Assembly (NCBI RefSeq): GCF_000225345.1
Contig: NC_015977.1
Coordinates: 399,501 to 463,500, forward strand
DNA: 64,000 nucleotides
From: Roseburia hominis A2-183
Lineage (GTDB): Bacteria > Bacillota > Clostridia > Lachnospirales > Lachnospiraceae
Reading direction: 5' to 3'
Made by a program: the position numbers and the translations under genes. Below the pieces are notes generated by a model, which saw nothing but the letters and a program-made list of their open reading frames with translations, searched no databases and was not told the DNA's origin. Shown piece after piece: positions 29,001-36,812 of the stretch. How positions within the stretch are numbered: the first letter of the stretch is position 1; each line of letters opens with the position of its first letter.

Positions 29001-31858
29001 ACCTGCGGGATGTCCGTATCTATGACACCATAGAGGACGCAGACGGAAAAGAGCGCCGCGTACTGAACGCCAAGGAGACCACCCTGGCGGCTCAAAAACA
29101 GCAGGCGATCCGGGAAGCCTTTAGGGACTGGATCTGGAGAGACCCGGAGCGCCGCCAGACTTTGGTGCGCCAGTACAACGAAGAAATGAACTCTACCCGT
29201 CCCCGCGAATATGATGGCAGCCATATCACTTTTGGGGGCATGAACCCGGCCATTACCCTGCGGGAACACCAGAAAAGCGCCATTGCCCATGTGCTGTATG
29301 GAGGAAATACCCTGTTGGCACATGAAGTAGGCGCAGGCAAAACTTTTGAGATGGTAGCTGCTTCGATGGAAGCCAAACGCCTGGGCTTGTGCCAGAAATC
29401 TCTCTTTGTGGTTCCAAACCATCTGACCGAGCAGTGGGCGTCGGAGTTTCTGCGTCTCTATCCTTCCGCCAATATCTTAGTCACCACAAAAAAGGACTTT
29501 GAAACCCATAACCGAAAGAAGTTCTGCGCTCGTATTGCGACGGGTGATTATGATGCCATTATCATGGGACACAGCCAGTTTGAGCGTATCCCCATCAGCC
29601 GGGAGCGTCAGGAACGGCTTCTCTATGAACAGATCGACGAGATCACTGAGGGGATTGCAGAGGTACAGGCCAGTGGCGGCGAGCGTTTCACCGTCAAACA
29701 GCTGGAGCGTACCAGAAAGTCTCTGGAAGCCAGACTGGAAAAGCTGCAAGCCGAGGGGCGAAAAGACGATGTGGTAACCTTCGAGCAGCTGGGTGTGGAC
29801 CGTTTGTTTGTGGACGAGGCCCACAACTATAAAAACCTGTTTCTATACACAAAAATGCGGAATGTGGCTGGTCTTTCCACATCGGACGCGCAGAAATCCT
29901 CCGATATGTTTGCCAAGTGCCGCTATATGGATGAGATCACCGGAAACCGTGGCGTGATTTTTGCCACCGGCACCCCGGTCAGCAACTCCATGACCGAGCT
30001 TTACACCATGCAGCGTTATCTTCAGTATGAACGCCTGCAAGAACTGAACATGACCCACTTCGACTGCTGGGCTTCCCGATTTGGAGAGACCGTCACAGCA
30101 TTGGAGCTGGCACCGGAAGGCACCGGCTACCGGGCAAGAACGAGATTCAGCAAGTTCTTTAACCTGCCGGAGCTGATGAACCTGTTCAAAGAAGTGGCCG
30201 ACATTAAGACTGCCGATCAGTTGAATCTGCCTACCCCGGAGGTGGAATACCACAACATCGTGGCGCAGCCTACCGAACATCAGCAGGAAATGGTCAAGAC
30301 CCTTTCGGAGCGCGCATCGCTGGTACACAGCGGAACCGTTGACCCGTCCCAGGACAATATGCTCAAGATTACCTCGGATGGCCGTAAGCTGGGCCTGGAC
30401 CAGAGAATCGTCAACCAGATGCTGCCGGATGAACCTGGCACAAAGGTCAATCAGTGCGTGGACAACATCATGCAGATCTGGCGGGACGGCAAAGCTGACA
30501 AGCTGACCCAGCTGGTGTTCTGCGACATTTCTACACCGCAGGCAAAAGCTCCTGCAAGCAAGGCGGCGAAAACGTTGGATAATCCACTGCTTCACGCATT
30601 GGAAGGCGCTGTGCCTCTGCCGGAGCAGGAACCGGCCTTTACGGTATATGACGATATTCGTCAGAAACTCATTGCTCAGGGGATGCCTGCCGACCAGATC
30701 GCTTTTATCCATGAAGCCAACACCGAAGTGCGGAAAAAGGAGTTGTTCTCTAAAGTCCGTACCGGTCAGGTGCGTGTCCTTTTGGGCAGCACCGCCAAGA
30801 TGGGCGCAGGCACCAATGTGCAGGACCGTCTGGTGGCACTTCATGACCTGGACTGTCCGTGGAGACCGGGAGACCTTGCCCAGCGCAAGGGCCGTATCGA
30901 GCGCCAGGGTAACCAGAATCCTCTTGTCCATGTGTACCGCTATGTGACCGAAGGAACCTTTGACGCATACCTCTGGCAGACGGTGGAGAATAAGCAAAAA
31001 TTCATTAGTCAGATCATGACTTCTAAATCGCCGGTACGCTCCTGCGATGATGTGGATGAAACCGCCCTCAGTTTTGCAGAGATCAAGGCTTTGTGTGCCG
31101 GAGACCCACGTATCAAAGAGCGCATGGATTTGGATGTGGAGGTATCCCGCCTGAAGCTGATGAAAGCCGACCACCAGAGCAAGCAATATCGTCTGGAGGA
31201 CCAGCTGCTCAAATACTTCCCGGAGGAGATTGAAAAGCACAAAGGCTTTATCAAGGGCTTTGAATCCGATCTGGAGGTTTTGGCAGCGCACCCGCACCCG
31301 GAGGACGGTTTTGCTGGTATGGAAATCCGTGGCGATCTGCTGACCGATAAGGAGAACGCCGGCGCAGCCCTTTTGGATGCCTGCAAGGAGGTCAAAACCT
31401 CCGATCCGGTGCAGATCGGCAGCTACCGGGGCTATGCCATATCCGTGGAATTTTCCGCATGGAAACAGGAGTATACGCTCCTGCTGAAAGGACAGATGAC
31501 CCACCGGGCAACCCTTGGTATAGACCCTCGCGGAAATCTTACCCGTATCGACAATGCCCTCGCCCAGATGCCCCAGCGTCTGGAGGCGGCAAAGGCCCAG
31601 CTGGATAACCTCTATCAGCAGCAGGCTGCCGCAAAGGAGGAAGTCGGAAAGCCATTCCTTTATGAAGAAGAACTGCGAAGCAAAAATGCCCGTCTGGTGG
31701 AGCTGGATACTTTGCTCAACATCGACGGAAAGGGTCATGCCCAGCCGGAAACTGTGGTTGCCAAGAGTGCGCGGCCCTCGGTGCTGGACAGCCTGAAGCG
31801 TCCGGCGACGCCCCGCAGTACAGACAAGAAACCAAAACAGCATGAGGAGGTGCGATAA
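23069..31858 (+). CDS. Giant ArdC-like / N6-adenine methylase / SNF2-type helicase protein
   Basis: A 2929-residue protein starting at ATG 23069 behind AAAGGAGG. Residues about 1-250 are ArdC-like. Residues about 257-376 overlap tnpV in another frame and are low-complexity (rich in E, R, G, P). An adenine methylase domain follows, with motif I LEPSMGVGNF near 1410 and motif IV GNVPFGQY near 1472 (an NPPY variant). The superfamily 2 helicase has Walker A HEVGAGKTFEM near 2085, VDEAHNYKN near 2248, ATGTPVSNS near 2300 and GRIERQGNQN near 2610. A coiled-coil tail ends the protein. Such proteins are hallmark members of Tn1549-like elements, thought to protect or process transferred DNA. Confidence 0.88.
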   Translation: MPTKAELYAQMAEKVTTQLTGSWQEWAGFLTTASRLYKYPFHEQLMIYAQRPDATACAEYDLWNEKMGRYVRRGSKGIALVDDSGDRPRLRYVFDISDTGTREHSRTPWLWQLEERHLDSVQAMLERTYDVSGDDLAGQLTEVAGKLAEEYWTEHQQDFFYIVDGSFLEEYDEFNIGVQFKAAATVSITYALMSRCGLEPERYFDHEDFMAIFDFNTPSTIGALGTAVSQINQQVLRQIGVTVRNAEREANQERSKQDEQSHDLYPERRLSDSRPEVEPAAGETPGQVRQDEENLPEGTSSHPLQPDVAERKAVPAPSGDRRDRPEQTGADDAPAGEGSGSHRGTESQRSHEVGGADEHLQSSGRGDPDGGAYQQLTLNLFLSEAEQIQSIDEAENVAHTSSAFSFAQNDIDHVLRLGGNTDRQRERVVAAFEKQKTTAEIAEILKTLYHGGNGLGSVSAWYAEDGIHLSHGKSVRYDRSAQVISWESAAERIGELLESGQFASNVELAEAAGYERSLLSEKLWYLYHDFSEEAREAGYLSCLSEIKGNGFPEETRRLMEQLSEPAFRQTLKEEYAAFLTAYQQDRDLLRFHYHRPREIWENLKDLDLPRRTFSSELSQVPTVQHFITEDEIDAAMTGGSSFAGGKGRIYAFFMANHTDKEKVRFLKDEYGIGGRSHALSGATHSGEDHDGKGLHYKKQDCPDVHLNWEKVAKRITSLVQKERYLTEQEQAQYDKIQSEQELAEEDAIQVQQPEMEEETPKPTLGEQFEQYKPVVTVAISEDTAYRNACGHSDRENAVIEGNAAVRRAVLGSKDMELIRLYSDVPEFRQRLHREVIDETYPKLHELLRPLSQEDIDTALCAWNGNIESKHAVVRYMKDHAREKDTAAWLAQEYRGSNSNSLFVVRAGSPEETQLPWPKVQRRLAQLIQEERFYTEEEQDRFDDIDPIAIREALEERGIVNGQVADPEKLDNDSFIQQVMSDVEQIAAAETKQTSEVAISDEEYDAVRRPTPQRTSYDPAAPVYAVGDTVYIEDDAYQITELREDTVQLLPTGMVYPIYRAERKEQFEQLLRADRRNAYYTEFLPTDPDKADQDLRDVLAHGLMDEADKKQISTLLQSGRSNSEIAYWLSRAYSGEIETLNLETGDIADYRTTAQGIELEVMDAEERRLAMLYFRWDEVAPLLRGMYARQQDGFGQEQSQPATESPTFHSETMAVYPGDKNNLPYDVVVERLHIEEPEPPAPVTEPEKTFEEVLDEHPVSIQVNGQWQTFPNAKAAEEASYEEYKANLRRNAKNFRITDEHLGEGGPKAKFQANVNAIRLLKELEAAGQQASPEQQEVLSRYVGWGGLSDAFDPEKPAWALEYAQLKELLTPEEYAAARSSTLNAHYTSPTVIQAIYEAVDRMGFETGNILEPSMGVGNFFGMLPEKMRNSRLYGVELDPVSGRIAKQLYPKADITVGGFETTDRRDFFDLAIGNVPFGQYQVNDKAYNKLNFSIHNYFFAKALDQVRPGGVVAFVTSRYTMDAKDSTVRRYLAQRAEMLGAIRLPNDAFKKNAGAEVVSDIIFLQKRDRPLDIVPEWTQTGQTEDGFAINRYFIDHSEMVLGRQEPVSTAHGMDYTVNPIEGLELSDQLHDAVKYIHGTYQEAELPELGEGEAIDTSIPADPNVKNYSYAIVDGQVYYRENSRMVRPDLNATAEARVKGLVGLRDCVQELIDLQMDAAVPDSTIREKQAELNSLYDSFSSKYGLINDRANRLAYADDSSYYLLCALEVIDEDGKLERKADMFTKRTIKPHQAVAVVDTASEALAVSISEKACVDMGYMSQLTGKTKEELAGELQGVIFRVPGQLEKDGTPHYVTADEYLSGNVRRKLRQAQRAAQQDPVYAVNVEALTAAQPKDLDASEIEVRLGATWIDKEYIQQFMYETFNTPFYLQRSIGVNYSSFTAEWQIKGKSSVSYNDVAAYTTYGTSRANAYKILEDSLNLRDVRIYDTIEDADGKERRVLNAKETTLAAQKQQAIREAFRDWIWRDPERRQTLVRQYNEEMNSTRPREYDGSHITFGGMNPAITLREHQKSAIAHVLYGGNTLLAHEVGAGKTFEMVAASMEAKRLGLCQKSLFVVPNHLTEQWASEFLRLYPSANILVTTKKDFETHNRKKFCARIATGDYDAIIMGHSQFERIPISRERQERLLYEQIDEITEGIAEVQASGGERFTVKQLERTRKSLEARLEKLQAEGRKDDVVTFEQLGVDRLFVDEAHNYKNLFLYTKMRNVAGLSTSDAQKSSDMFAKCRYMDEITGNRGVIFATGTPVSNSMTELYTMQRYLQYERLQELNMTHFDCWASRFGETVTALELAPEGTGYRARTRFSKFFNLPELMNLFKEVADIKTADQLNLPTPEVEYHNIVAQPTEHQQEMVKTLSERASLVHSGTVDPSQDNMLKITSDGRKLGLDQRIVNQMLPDEPGTKVNQCVDNIMQIWRDGKADKLTQLVFCDISTPQAKAPASKAAKTLDNPLLHALEGAVPLPEQEPAFTVYDDIRQKLIAQGMPADQIAFIHEANTEVRKKELFSKVRTGQVRVLLGSTAKMGAGTNVQDRLVALHDLDCPWRPGDLAQRKGRIERQGNQNPLVHVYRYVTEGTFDAYLWQTVENKQKFISQIMTSKSPVRSCDDVDETALSFAEIKALCAGDPRIKERMDLDVEVSRLKLMKADHQSKQYRLEDQLLKYFPEEIEKHKGFIKGFESDLEVLAAHPHPEDGFAGMEIRGDLLTDKENAGAALLDACKEVKTSDPVQIGSYRGYAISVEFSAWKQEYTLLLKGQMTHRATLGIDPRGNLTRIDNALAQMPQRLEAAKAQLDNLYQQQAAAKEEVGKPFLYEEELRSKNARLVELDTLLNIDGKGHAQPETVVAKSARPSVLDSLKRPATPRSTDKKPKQHEEVR
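23841..24197 (+). CDS. tnpV: TnpV family protein nested in the helicase gene
   Basis: A 118-residue protein in a different frame from the surrounding giant gene. ATG 23841 has AAAGGAGC at ideal distance. The sequence (PMTYIQNGDYLIPDLKLS; GKYGRMRKTYLKEHRP; LYNQMLLSEKLYPHL; MKWVGLMNTCKAQAEEILM) is that of TnpV, a small conserved mobile-element protein of unknown function. Its codons look constrained, whereas the helicase frame across the same bases is low-complexity. The stop at 24195-24197 is followed 50 bases later by a strong terminator-like hairpin. Both frames are open over the whole 357 bases. Confidence 0.8.
   Translation: MNNPMTYIQNGDYLIPDLKLSQQPEKPLGKYGRMRKTYLKEHRPILYNQMLLSEKLYPHLLEIDETAQSRLEQMMPQLAKEAGATEELKASDPMKWVGLMNTCKAQAEEILMAELINS
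24247..24286 (+). terminator. Intragenic terminator-like hairpin downstream of tnpV
   Basis: AGCAGAG (24247-24253) plus ATGTA (24255-24259) pair with TACAT (24265-24269) plus CTCTGCT (24271-24277), with one A-C mismatch and a 5-base loop. TTTTTCTTTT and GCCCAAAA follow. It is the same element type as at 1890 and 23004, but lies in frame inside the giant helicase gene. It could end a tnpV transcript or reduce full-length helicase mRNA. Confidence 0.6.
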
Positions 31859-31859
31859 C

Positions 31860-32678
31860 ATGAATACCAATAATCTGAATACGGCCCTTTTTGAAAAGAT
31901 GACTGCCGAACAGGACAAGTTCCGGGACTGGCTGAAAAGCCAGCCCCCGGAAGAAGTCTTAAACCATGCCTATGAGTACACCATCCGCGAGGACATCGTG
32001 ATGGCAATGGAGGAGCTGGAGCTGACCGACACCCAGGCTCAGGCACTTTTGGAATCTCCCTCGCCGCTGGCGGATGTGTACCGTTATTTTGAAAAGCTGG
32101 AGACCGGCTATATGGATATGATCCGGGACAGCATTGAGAACCGTGCCGACGATGTGTGCAGAGCTAAAGAGGAACTGCGAACAACACCAATCTATCCCCA
32201 TTCAGCTGCCTATGCGAGAGAACATGGGGAGCTGGAGCAGTACCGAGCTTCCAACAATGTAAATCTCCAATGCAAGGAGTCCATTGAAGCGGCGGTGCGG
32301 GAACACTTCGACGGAATGTATCTCAGCCACGATGCGGCAAAGGGTGTGATCGAGACCTATGGCATGGAGCGTGTATCTATGGTTCTGTCTAACACGATCC
32401 AGCTTCAGGACTGGGATGGGCGCTACTCCCGACGCAACAAAGAATGGGCCAAGACCATTCCTAATGATAATCCCGAAACCGTCCGTTGTGGTTATGCCTT
32501 AAACAGCCACCCTGCTGTGCTGGATGGTTTTATTGATCTGGTGCGTGAAGAACAGCAGCGCAGCCGTACCCAGAGAGAAAAACTGGAACCGTCCCGTCCC
32601 TCAGTACGGGATAAGCTCAAACAGGAGCTGCCCGCCAATAAGTCTGCCGCCCCGAAAAAACGGGAGCTGGAGCGATAA
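31860..32678 (+). CDS. DUF3849 domain protein
   Basis: A 272-residue soluble protein. The C-terminal half carries the DUF3849 pattern (TPIYPHSAAYAREHGELEQYRAS, then a C-x-E-SIEAAVREHFDG region and QDWDGRYSRRNKEWA). ATG 31860 has GAGGAGG upstream and starts one base after the helicase stop codon, so the two genes are co-expressed. The N-terminal part (about 1-90) is helical and acidic. No catalytic residue can be named. It is a constant neighbour of the giant helicase in Tn1549-like elements. Confidence 0.82.
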   Translation: MNTNNLNTALFEKMTAEQDKFRDWLKSQPPEEVLNHAYEYTIREDIVMAMEELELTDTQAQALLESPSPLADVYRYFEKLETGYMDMIRDSIENRADDVCRAKEELRTTPIYPHSAAYAREHGELEQYRASNNVNLQCKESIEAAVREHFDGMYLSHDAAKGVIETYGMERVSMVLSNTIQLQDWDGRYSRRNKEWAKTIPNDNPETVRCGYALNSHPAVLDGFIDLVREEQQRSRTQREKLEPSRPSVRDKLKQELPANKSAAPKKRELER

Positions 32679-32680
32679 CC

Positions 32681-33019
32681 ATGGCAAAGCGCAAGCGGGA
32701 TGTGCCGGTTCTGTTTTGGGTGTCCGCAGAAGAACTGGAACTGATCCATCAAAAGATGCAGCAATACGGGACAGAGAATTTGAGCGCTTATCTGCGGAAA
32801 ATGGCGCTGGATGGTTATGTGGTCAAGCTGGAACTGCCAGAGCTGAAGGAGTTGGTCTCCCTGATGCGCCGAAGCAGCAACAACTTGAACCAGCTGACCC
32901 GCAAAGTGCATGAGACCGGGCGGGTTTATAATGCTGACTTGGAGGATATATCCCAGCGGCAGGAACAACTGTGGGAGGGTGTGAAGGAAATCCTTACCCA
33001 ACTCTCCAAACTTTCATAA
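32681..33019 (+). CDS. mobC: MobC-like relaxosome accessory protein
   Basis: A 112-residue basic protein with the ribbon-helix-helix-like start (KRDVPVLFWVSAEELELI), the family motif LSAYLRKMALDGYVV, and RRSSNNLNQLTRKVHETG, which is diagnostic for MobC-type relaxosome proteins. It would bind oriT and help the relaxase encoded at 35383. Its ATG lies 2 bases after the DUF3849 stop. A strong terminator follows at 33040. The relaxase gene normally follows closely, but here a regulator on the opposite strand intervenes. Confidence 0.85.
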   Translation: MAKRKRDVPVLFWVSAEELELIHQKMQQYGTENLSAYLRKMALDGYVVKLELPELKELVSLMRRSSNNLNQLTRKVHETGRVYNADLEDISQRQEQLWEGVKEILTQLSKLS

Positions 33020-33039
33020 CAGGGATAGATACTCCATTT

Positions 33040-33088
33040 GCGGAGGGAGGAACGGCGTTTCTTCGCCGCACCTTCCTCCGCTTTTTCT
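33040..33088 (+). terminator. Strong rho-independent terminator after mobC
   Basis: GCGGAGGGAGG (33040-33050) pairs with CCTTCCTCCGC (33071-33081), with an inner CGGCG/CGCCG stem. CTTTTTCTTTTT follows. It ends the long operon from the helicase gene. Confidence 0.8.
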
Positions 33089-33170
33089 TTTTGTCTGTAT
33101 CCTTGTCTTTTGCCTGTCCGTACCGGATAATATGAGTAGAATAAGAAGCGTAGCAAAGGAGTGAAAACAG

Positions 33171-33473
33171 ATGCTGGCCTTTGAAAAGGTGCTGGAGATT
33201 TTTGCGGATTACCTGACCGCAGACGAGACCATAGAAGTTTATATCAGCCGCCATGGATGTGTAAGAGTTGAATTTGACCAAGATTTTCACTATTGCTCTG
33301 GCGAGGTGTGCCATACTCCCAAGGAACTATTCAATCTCTTAGCTGATGATTACCGGACTTATGTGGAGATTGAACTGACCAAAGGCAGACGGGAGTTGAC
33401 GGAAGATGATGAGAGAGAAGCGGATGCCCTGTGCAAACGGTATCTGGAACGTTGGAGGGAGGAACTGGAATGA
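33171..33473 (+). CDS. Conserved small protein of the transfer region
   Basis: A 100-residue acidic soluble protein (FEKVLEIFADYLTADETIEVY; ending in an EREADALCKRYLERW helix). GGAG precedes ATG 33171. Its stop overlaps the ATG of the membrane protein that follows (ATGA), so the two form an operon. It is a conserved hypothetical of CTn elements; no function is known. Confidence 0.72.
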   Translation: MLAFEKVLEIFADYLTADETIEVYISRHGCVRVEFDQDFHYCSGEVCHTPKELFNLLADDYRTYVEIELTKGRRELTEDDEREADALCKRYLERWREELE

Positions 33474-33769
33474 AGATTTTGAAATGCTTGCTGATGATTG
33501 TAACTGCACCGGTCATTTTAGTGTTGACGCTTTTTGTCTGGCTCTGCATGGGGCTGATCTACATATCTGGTCTGGTGCTTGGTCTGCTCAGCACGGTAAT
33601 TGCTCTACTTGGCGTGGCTGTGCTTATTACCTATTCCCCGCAGAATGGTGCAATTTTGCTGATTATGGCATTTTTGATTAGCCCGATGGGGCTGCCGCTG
33701 GCTGCGATCTGGCTGCTGGGAAAGGTGCAGAGTTTGAAATTTGCGATCCAGGATTGGGTGTATGGGTAA
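33470..33769 (+). CDS. Small membrane protein of the transfer region
   Basis: A 99-residue protein with three hydrophobic segments (starting at about residues 5, 30 and 60) and a short basic tail. I take ATG 33470, which has GGAGGGAGG upstream and overlaps the previous stop. It is a conserved CTn hypothetical membrane protein with no motif that indicates activity. Confidence 0.72.
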   Translation: MKILKCLLMIVTAPVILVLTLFVWLCMGLIYISGLVLGLLSTVIALLGVAVLITYSPQNGAILLIMAFLISPMGLPLAAIWLLGKVQSLKFAIQDWVYG

Positions 33770-33797
33770 ATGATGTGAATATAATTTGGAATGAAAA

Positions 33798-33839
33798 AGA
33801 AGCAGGACAATGGGAGATGAGACCCAATGCCCTGCTTCT
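33798..33839. terminator. Bidirectional terminator between convergent genes
   Basis: AGAAGCAGG (33798-33806) pairs with CCTGCTTCT (33831-33839), with further inner pairing CAATGGG/CCCAATG. A-rich DNA to the left and T-containing DNA to the right suit termination from both sides. Confidence 0.65.
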
Positions 33840-33843
33840 CTGT

Positions 33844-35256
33844 TTATTCGGAACGAACTGTAATATATTTTTGATTGCGACTTTTAGGTTTATCGGGAAT
33901 AGTCATTTCTAATTGCCCGGATTCTAAAAGCGGATTGATATGCTTCAAGGTGAAGTTTCTTAAATCTTTGAAGCCGCAAAATACTGCAAGCTCTTTCTTG
34001 GATTTTGGTGTTGTGCAAAAAGCCAAAATCTGTTTGGATACCGTTGATAGTTCAATAACTTGGTGGGTAACTTGGTGGATAACTTGGTGGGCGTCACCCT
34101 CTAAGTTGTAGTTTACATTTTTCAAGATGACTCTGAAATCTGTCGCTGTTGAGGAAAATTCGGGCTTATATGCCTCTGTGTATCCAGGCAGCTTTTCGGT
34201 TTCACTGACGATTTTGCGTAGGCCACTTCCACGGCGTTCCATGTACTTCATGCGGTGGAACAGGTCAGCAATCACAGGGTTTCGTCGCATCGAACGGATA
34301 CTGTAAATATCGTATTCCTGAATTGAGCCGCCGCCAAACATACCGCCCGGAGATGTGATTTCCACCCGATCATCAAACATATCAATATGGATTTCGCTGC
34401 CAAGTACAATATAATCACGATGGATAAGCGCATTAACAAGAGCCTCTGTCACAGCTCGTTCAGCATAATCTGGCTTGTCTACACGATACTGTGCCTCTTT
34501 GACAAAACGGACTTTGGAATTATTGCGAATAAATTCACTGCCGCTTTTCAGTAGATAAATCAGATTCCCTTCGTATTCTTTATCGTCCAGTGCATCATCA
34601 AAGATAGAGCCTTTTTCCAAGCCATTCCACCGGGTACAGAACATACGGGAGTTATAAACTGTGTGCTGATCGGTCATGAGCTTTCCGGCATTGGTCAAGA
34701 CCCCATTTTTGTCAGCCAAACCGAAGGAAACATAATCGGATGGCTCAAAGCGGAGGCCGGTTCGTTCCAGATAGGTTGCCTCCAGGAGTGTGAAGCTGTA
34801 ATCCTTTTTCACAGCTTCTGTTGTTAAGGTGTCAAAGGACTGATTGGTTCCCTTTAAGATCAGTTCATTTACAATGTAATCCGGGGCAATTACGCTTTCA
34901 TTTCCAACACGGATATATGCTTCCATCACTCCGTCTGCCTTGTAATAATATGGGGTGCTGCGGCCGGGAGAAACCTCCAGAGCTAATAGATTTTTACCAT
35001 CTTCCTGTAATGGTTTTAAGATAAACTGAGGTAATGGTGTGATACGTTCTTTGATTAAGCGGCTGATCGCTTCAGCATCCTTTTGAACATCGGACAAGCC
35101 GATAGGCTCCCGGTCATCGGAGACTCCGAAAAACAGAGTGCCGCCGATTCCATTGGAAAAGGCACTGACACTTTTTAACCAGCTTTTTGGCTTTTTTGTT
35201 TCGAGAGCAACTTTGAAATCACATTCGGTTGCTTCAGCAATGAGCTGTTCTATCAT
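33844..35256 (-). CDS. AlbA_2 (Schlafen-like) ATP-binding transcriptional regulator
   Basis: A 470-residue protein on the minus strand. The N-terminal AlbA_2 domain (FKVALETKKPKSWLKSVSAF, GGTLFFGVSDD) is followed by an ATP-binding domain with ALVNALIHRDY, DMFDDRVEITSPGG and RRNPVIADLFH near 280-350 (HATPase_c_4 type). The C-terminal part contains a HQV-repeat linker and a winged-helix-like segment. Such proteins are common regulators or defence-associated factors; no nuclease residues can be named. ATG 35256 has GGAGGG upstream. Its antisense insertion between mobC and the relaxase marks it as cargo. Confidence 0.82.
   Translation of the reverse strand: MIEQLIAEATECDFKVALETKKPKSWLKSVSAFSNGIGGTLFFGVSDDREPIGLSDVQKDAEAISRLIKERITPLPQFILKPLQEDGKNLLALEVSPGRSTPYYYKADGVMEAYIRVGNESVIAPDYIVNELILKGTNQSFDTLTTEAVKKDYSFTLLEATYLERTGLRFEPSDYVSFGLADKNGVLTNAGKLMTDQHTVYNSRMFCTRWNGLEKGSIFDDALDDKEYEGNLIYLLKSGSEFIRNNSKVRFVKEAQYRVDKPDYAERAVTEALVNALIHRDYIVLGSEIHIDMFDDRVEITSPGGMFGGGSIQEYDIYSIRSMRRNPVIADLFHRMKYMERRGSGLRKIVSETEKLPGYTEAYKPEFSSTATDFRVILKNVNYNLEGDAHQVIHQVTHQVIELSTVSKQILAFCTTPKSKKELAVFCGFKDLRNFTLKHINPLLESGQLEMTIPDKPKSRNQKYITVRSE
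34057..34092. repeat. Three tandem 12-bp repeats in the AlbA_2 gene
   Basis: AACTTGGTGG plus two variable bases occurs three times in phase (34057, 34069, 34081). On the minus strand it encodes repeats of HQV plus one residue. In-frame copy-number change here would lengthen or shorten the linker without breaking the protein. Confidence 0.8.
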
Positions 35257-35382
35257 AGAAATCCCTCCTTTGAGGTTGTAGAATATTCTTTTTTATTATA
35301 CCCAGCGGAGAAAGTTATTGCAACGATAGAAGCAAAGAGTTCAGCGAAAACAAAAATATTTATGAGAGGAGGACCTCCTATT

Positions 35383-36795
35383 ATGGCAACTACAAGAATC
35401 ATGCCGCTTCATGTCGGCAAAGGCCGCACAGAGAGTCGGGCAATCAGTGACATCATCGACTATGTGGCCAATCCAAAGAAAACAGATAACGGCAGGCTCA
35501 TTACCGGCTATGCGTGTGACAGCCGGACTGCGGATGCGGAGTTCCTTCTGGCAAAGCGGCAGTACATTGCCGCTACCGGACGAGTGCGTGGTACAGATGA
35601 TGTGATTGCCTATCATGTGCGCCAGTCCTTCCGCCCTGGTGAGATTACCCAGGAAGAAGCAAACCGGCTGGGCGTAGAATTTGCAAAGCGTTTTACTAAA
35701 GGCAATCATGCCTTTGTGGTCTGCACTCACATAGACAAGTCGCACATTCATAATCACATTATCTGGTCATCGGTCAGCTTAGAATATGACCGGAAGTTCC
35801 GAAACTTTTGGGGCAGCACCAAGGCGGTTCGTCGGCTAAGTGACACCATCTGTATTGAGAATGGACTGTCCATTGTAGAGAATCCGAAACCTCACGGAAA
35901 GAGCTATAACAAATGGCTGGGCGATCAGGCAAAGCCCTCTCACCGAGAGCTGCTTCGTGTGGCGATTGACAACGCATTATCACAAAGTCCTGCTGACTTT
36001 GAAGAACTGCTGAAGCTGTTGCAAGAGTATGGTTGTGAAGTTTCAAAGCGCGGAAAATCGTATCGACTGAAGCTCTCTGGTTGGGAGAAAGCCGCCCGTA
36101 TGGACAGTCTGGGCGAAGGATATGGATTGGAAGATTTGCGGGCAGTTCTCTCCGGGAAGAAAGCACATACCCCGCGAAAGAAAACAGTCACACAGGCAGA
36201 GCCGCCAAAGGTCAATCTGCTGGTGGACATTCAGGCAAAATTGCAGGCTGGAAAAGGTGCTGGCTATGCGCGATGGGCTAAAGTTTTCAATCTGAAGCAA
36301 ATGGCGCAGACCATGAATTACCTGTCAGAGAATAACCTGCTGGAGTATGCGGTTTTGGAAGAAAAGGCTGCGGCTGCCACGGCACATCACAATGAACTTT
36401 CGGCGCACATCAAAGCGGCTGAAAAGCGCATGGCAGAGATTGCTGTTCTGCGTACTCACATCGTAAATTATGCCAAGACCCGTGAGGTCTATGTGGCATA
36501 CCGCAAGGCGGGCTACTCTAAGAAATTCCGGGAGGAACATGAGGAAGAAATTCTGCTCCACCAGGCTGCTAAGAATGCCTTTGATGAGATGGGCGTCAAG
36601 AAGCTGCCAAAGGTCAAAGAGTTACAGACAGAGTACGCAAAATTGCTGGAAGAAAAGAAAAAGACTTATTCCGAGTATCGGCGCTCCCGTGAAGAAATGA
36701 GGGAGCTTTTGACTGCAAAAGCGAATGTAGATCGAGTGCTGAAAATGGAGGTAGAACAGGATGTTGAAAAAGAAAAAGACCACGGCCAGCGGTAA
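35383..36795 (+). CDS. MobP/VirD2-type relaxase of the conjugative element
   Basis: A 470-residue relaxase of the PF03432-like family. The N-terminal tyrosine region is AISDIIDYVANPKKT, and the metal-binding histidines are in VVCTHIDKSHIHNHIIWSS near residue 120-130. The C-terminal half is basic and coiled coil. It would nick the element's oriT and pilot the strand through the VirB4 channel, helped by MobC. I choose ATG 35383, which follows GAGGAGG, over an upstream in-frame ATG that overlaps that ribosome site. Several hairpins lie directly downstream (36813-36949). Confidence 0.92.
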   Translation: MATTRIMPLHVGKGRTESRAISDIIDYVANPKKTDNGRLITGYACDSRTADAEFLLAKRQYIAATGRVRGTDDVIAYHVRQSFRPGEITQEEANRLGVEFAKRFTKGNHAFVVCTHIDKSHIHNHIIWSSVSLEYDRKFRNFWGSTKAVRRLSDTICIENGLSIVENPKPHGKSYNKWLGDQAKPSHRELLRVAIDNALSQSPADFEELLKLLQEYGCEVSKRGKSYRLKLSGWEKAARMDSLGEGYGLEDLRAVLSGKKAHTPRKKTVTQAEPPKVNLLVDIQAKLQAGKGAGYARWAKVFNLKQMAQTMNYLSENNLLEYAVLEEKAAAATAHHNELSAHIKAAEKRMAEIAVLRTHIVNYAKTREVYVAYRKAGYSKKFREEHEEEILLHQAAKNAFDEMGVKKLPKVKELQTEYAKLLEEKKKTYSEYRRSREEMRELLTAKANVDRVLKMEVEQDVEKEKDHGQR

Positions 36796-36812
36796 GCTGG
36801 TCCTGGTCAAAA

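Noticed and set aside
27161-29422. 753-codon open frame on the minus strand
   Set aside because: It is the complement of the methylase-helicase gene, shows no domain, has no ribosome site and is rich in residues typical of antisense frames.
29843-31918. 691-codon open frame on the minus strand
   Set aside because: Antisense shadow of the helicase domain; the plus strand has clear helicase motifs across the same bases.
34057-34092. CRISPR-like or iteron array
   Set aside because: Only three 12-base units without spacers, inside a coding frame.
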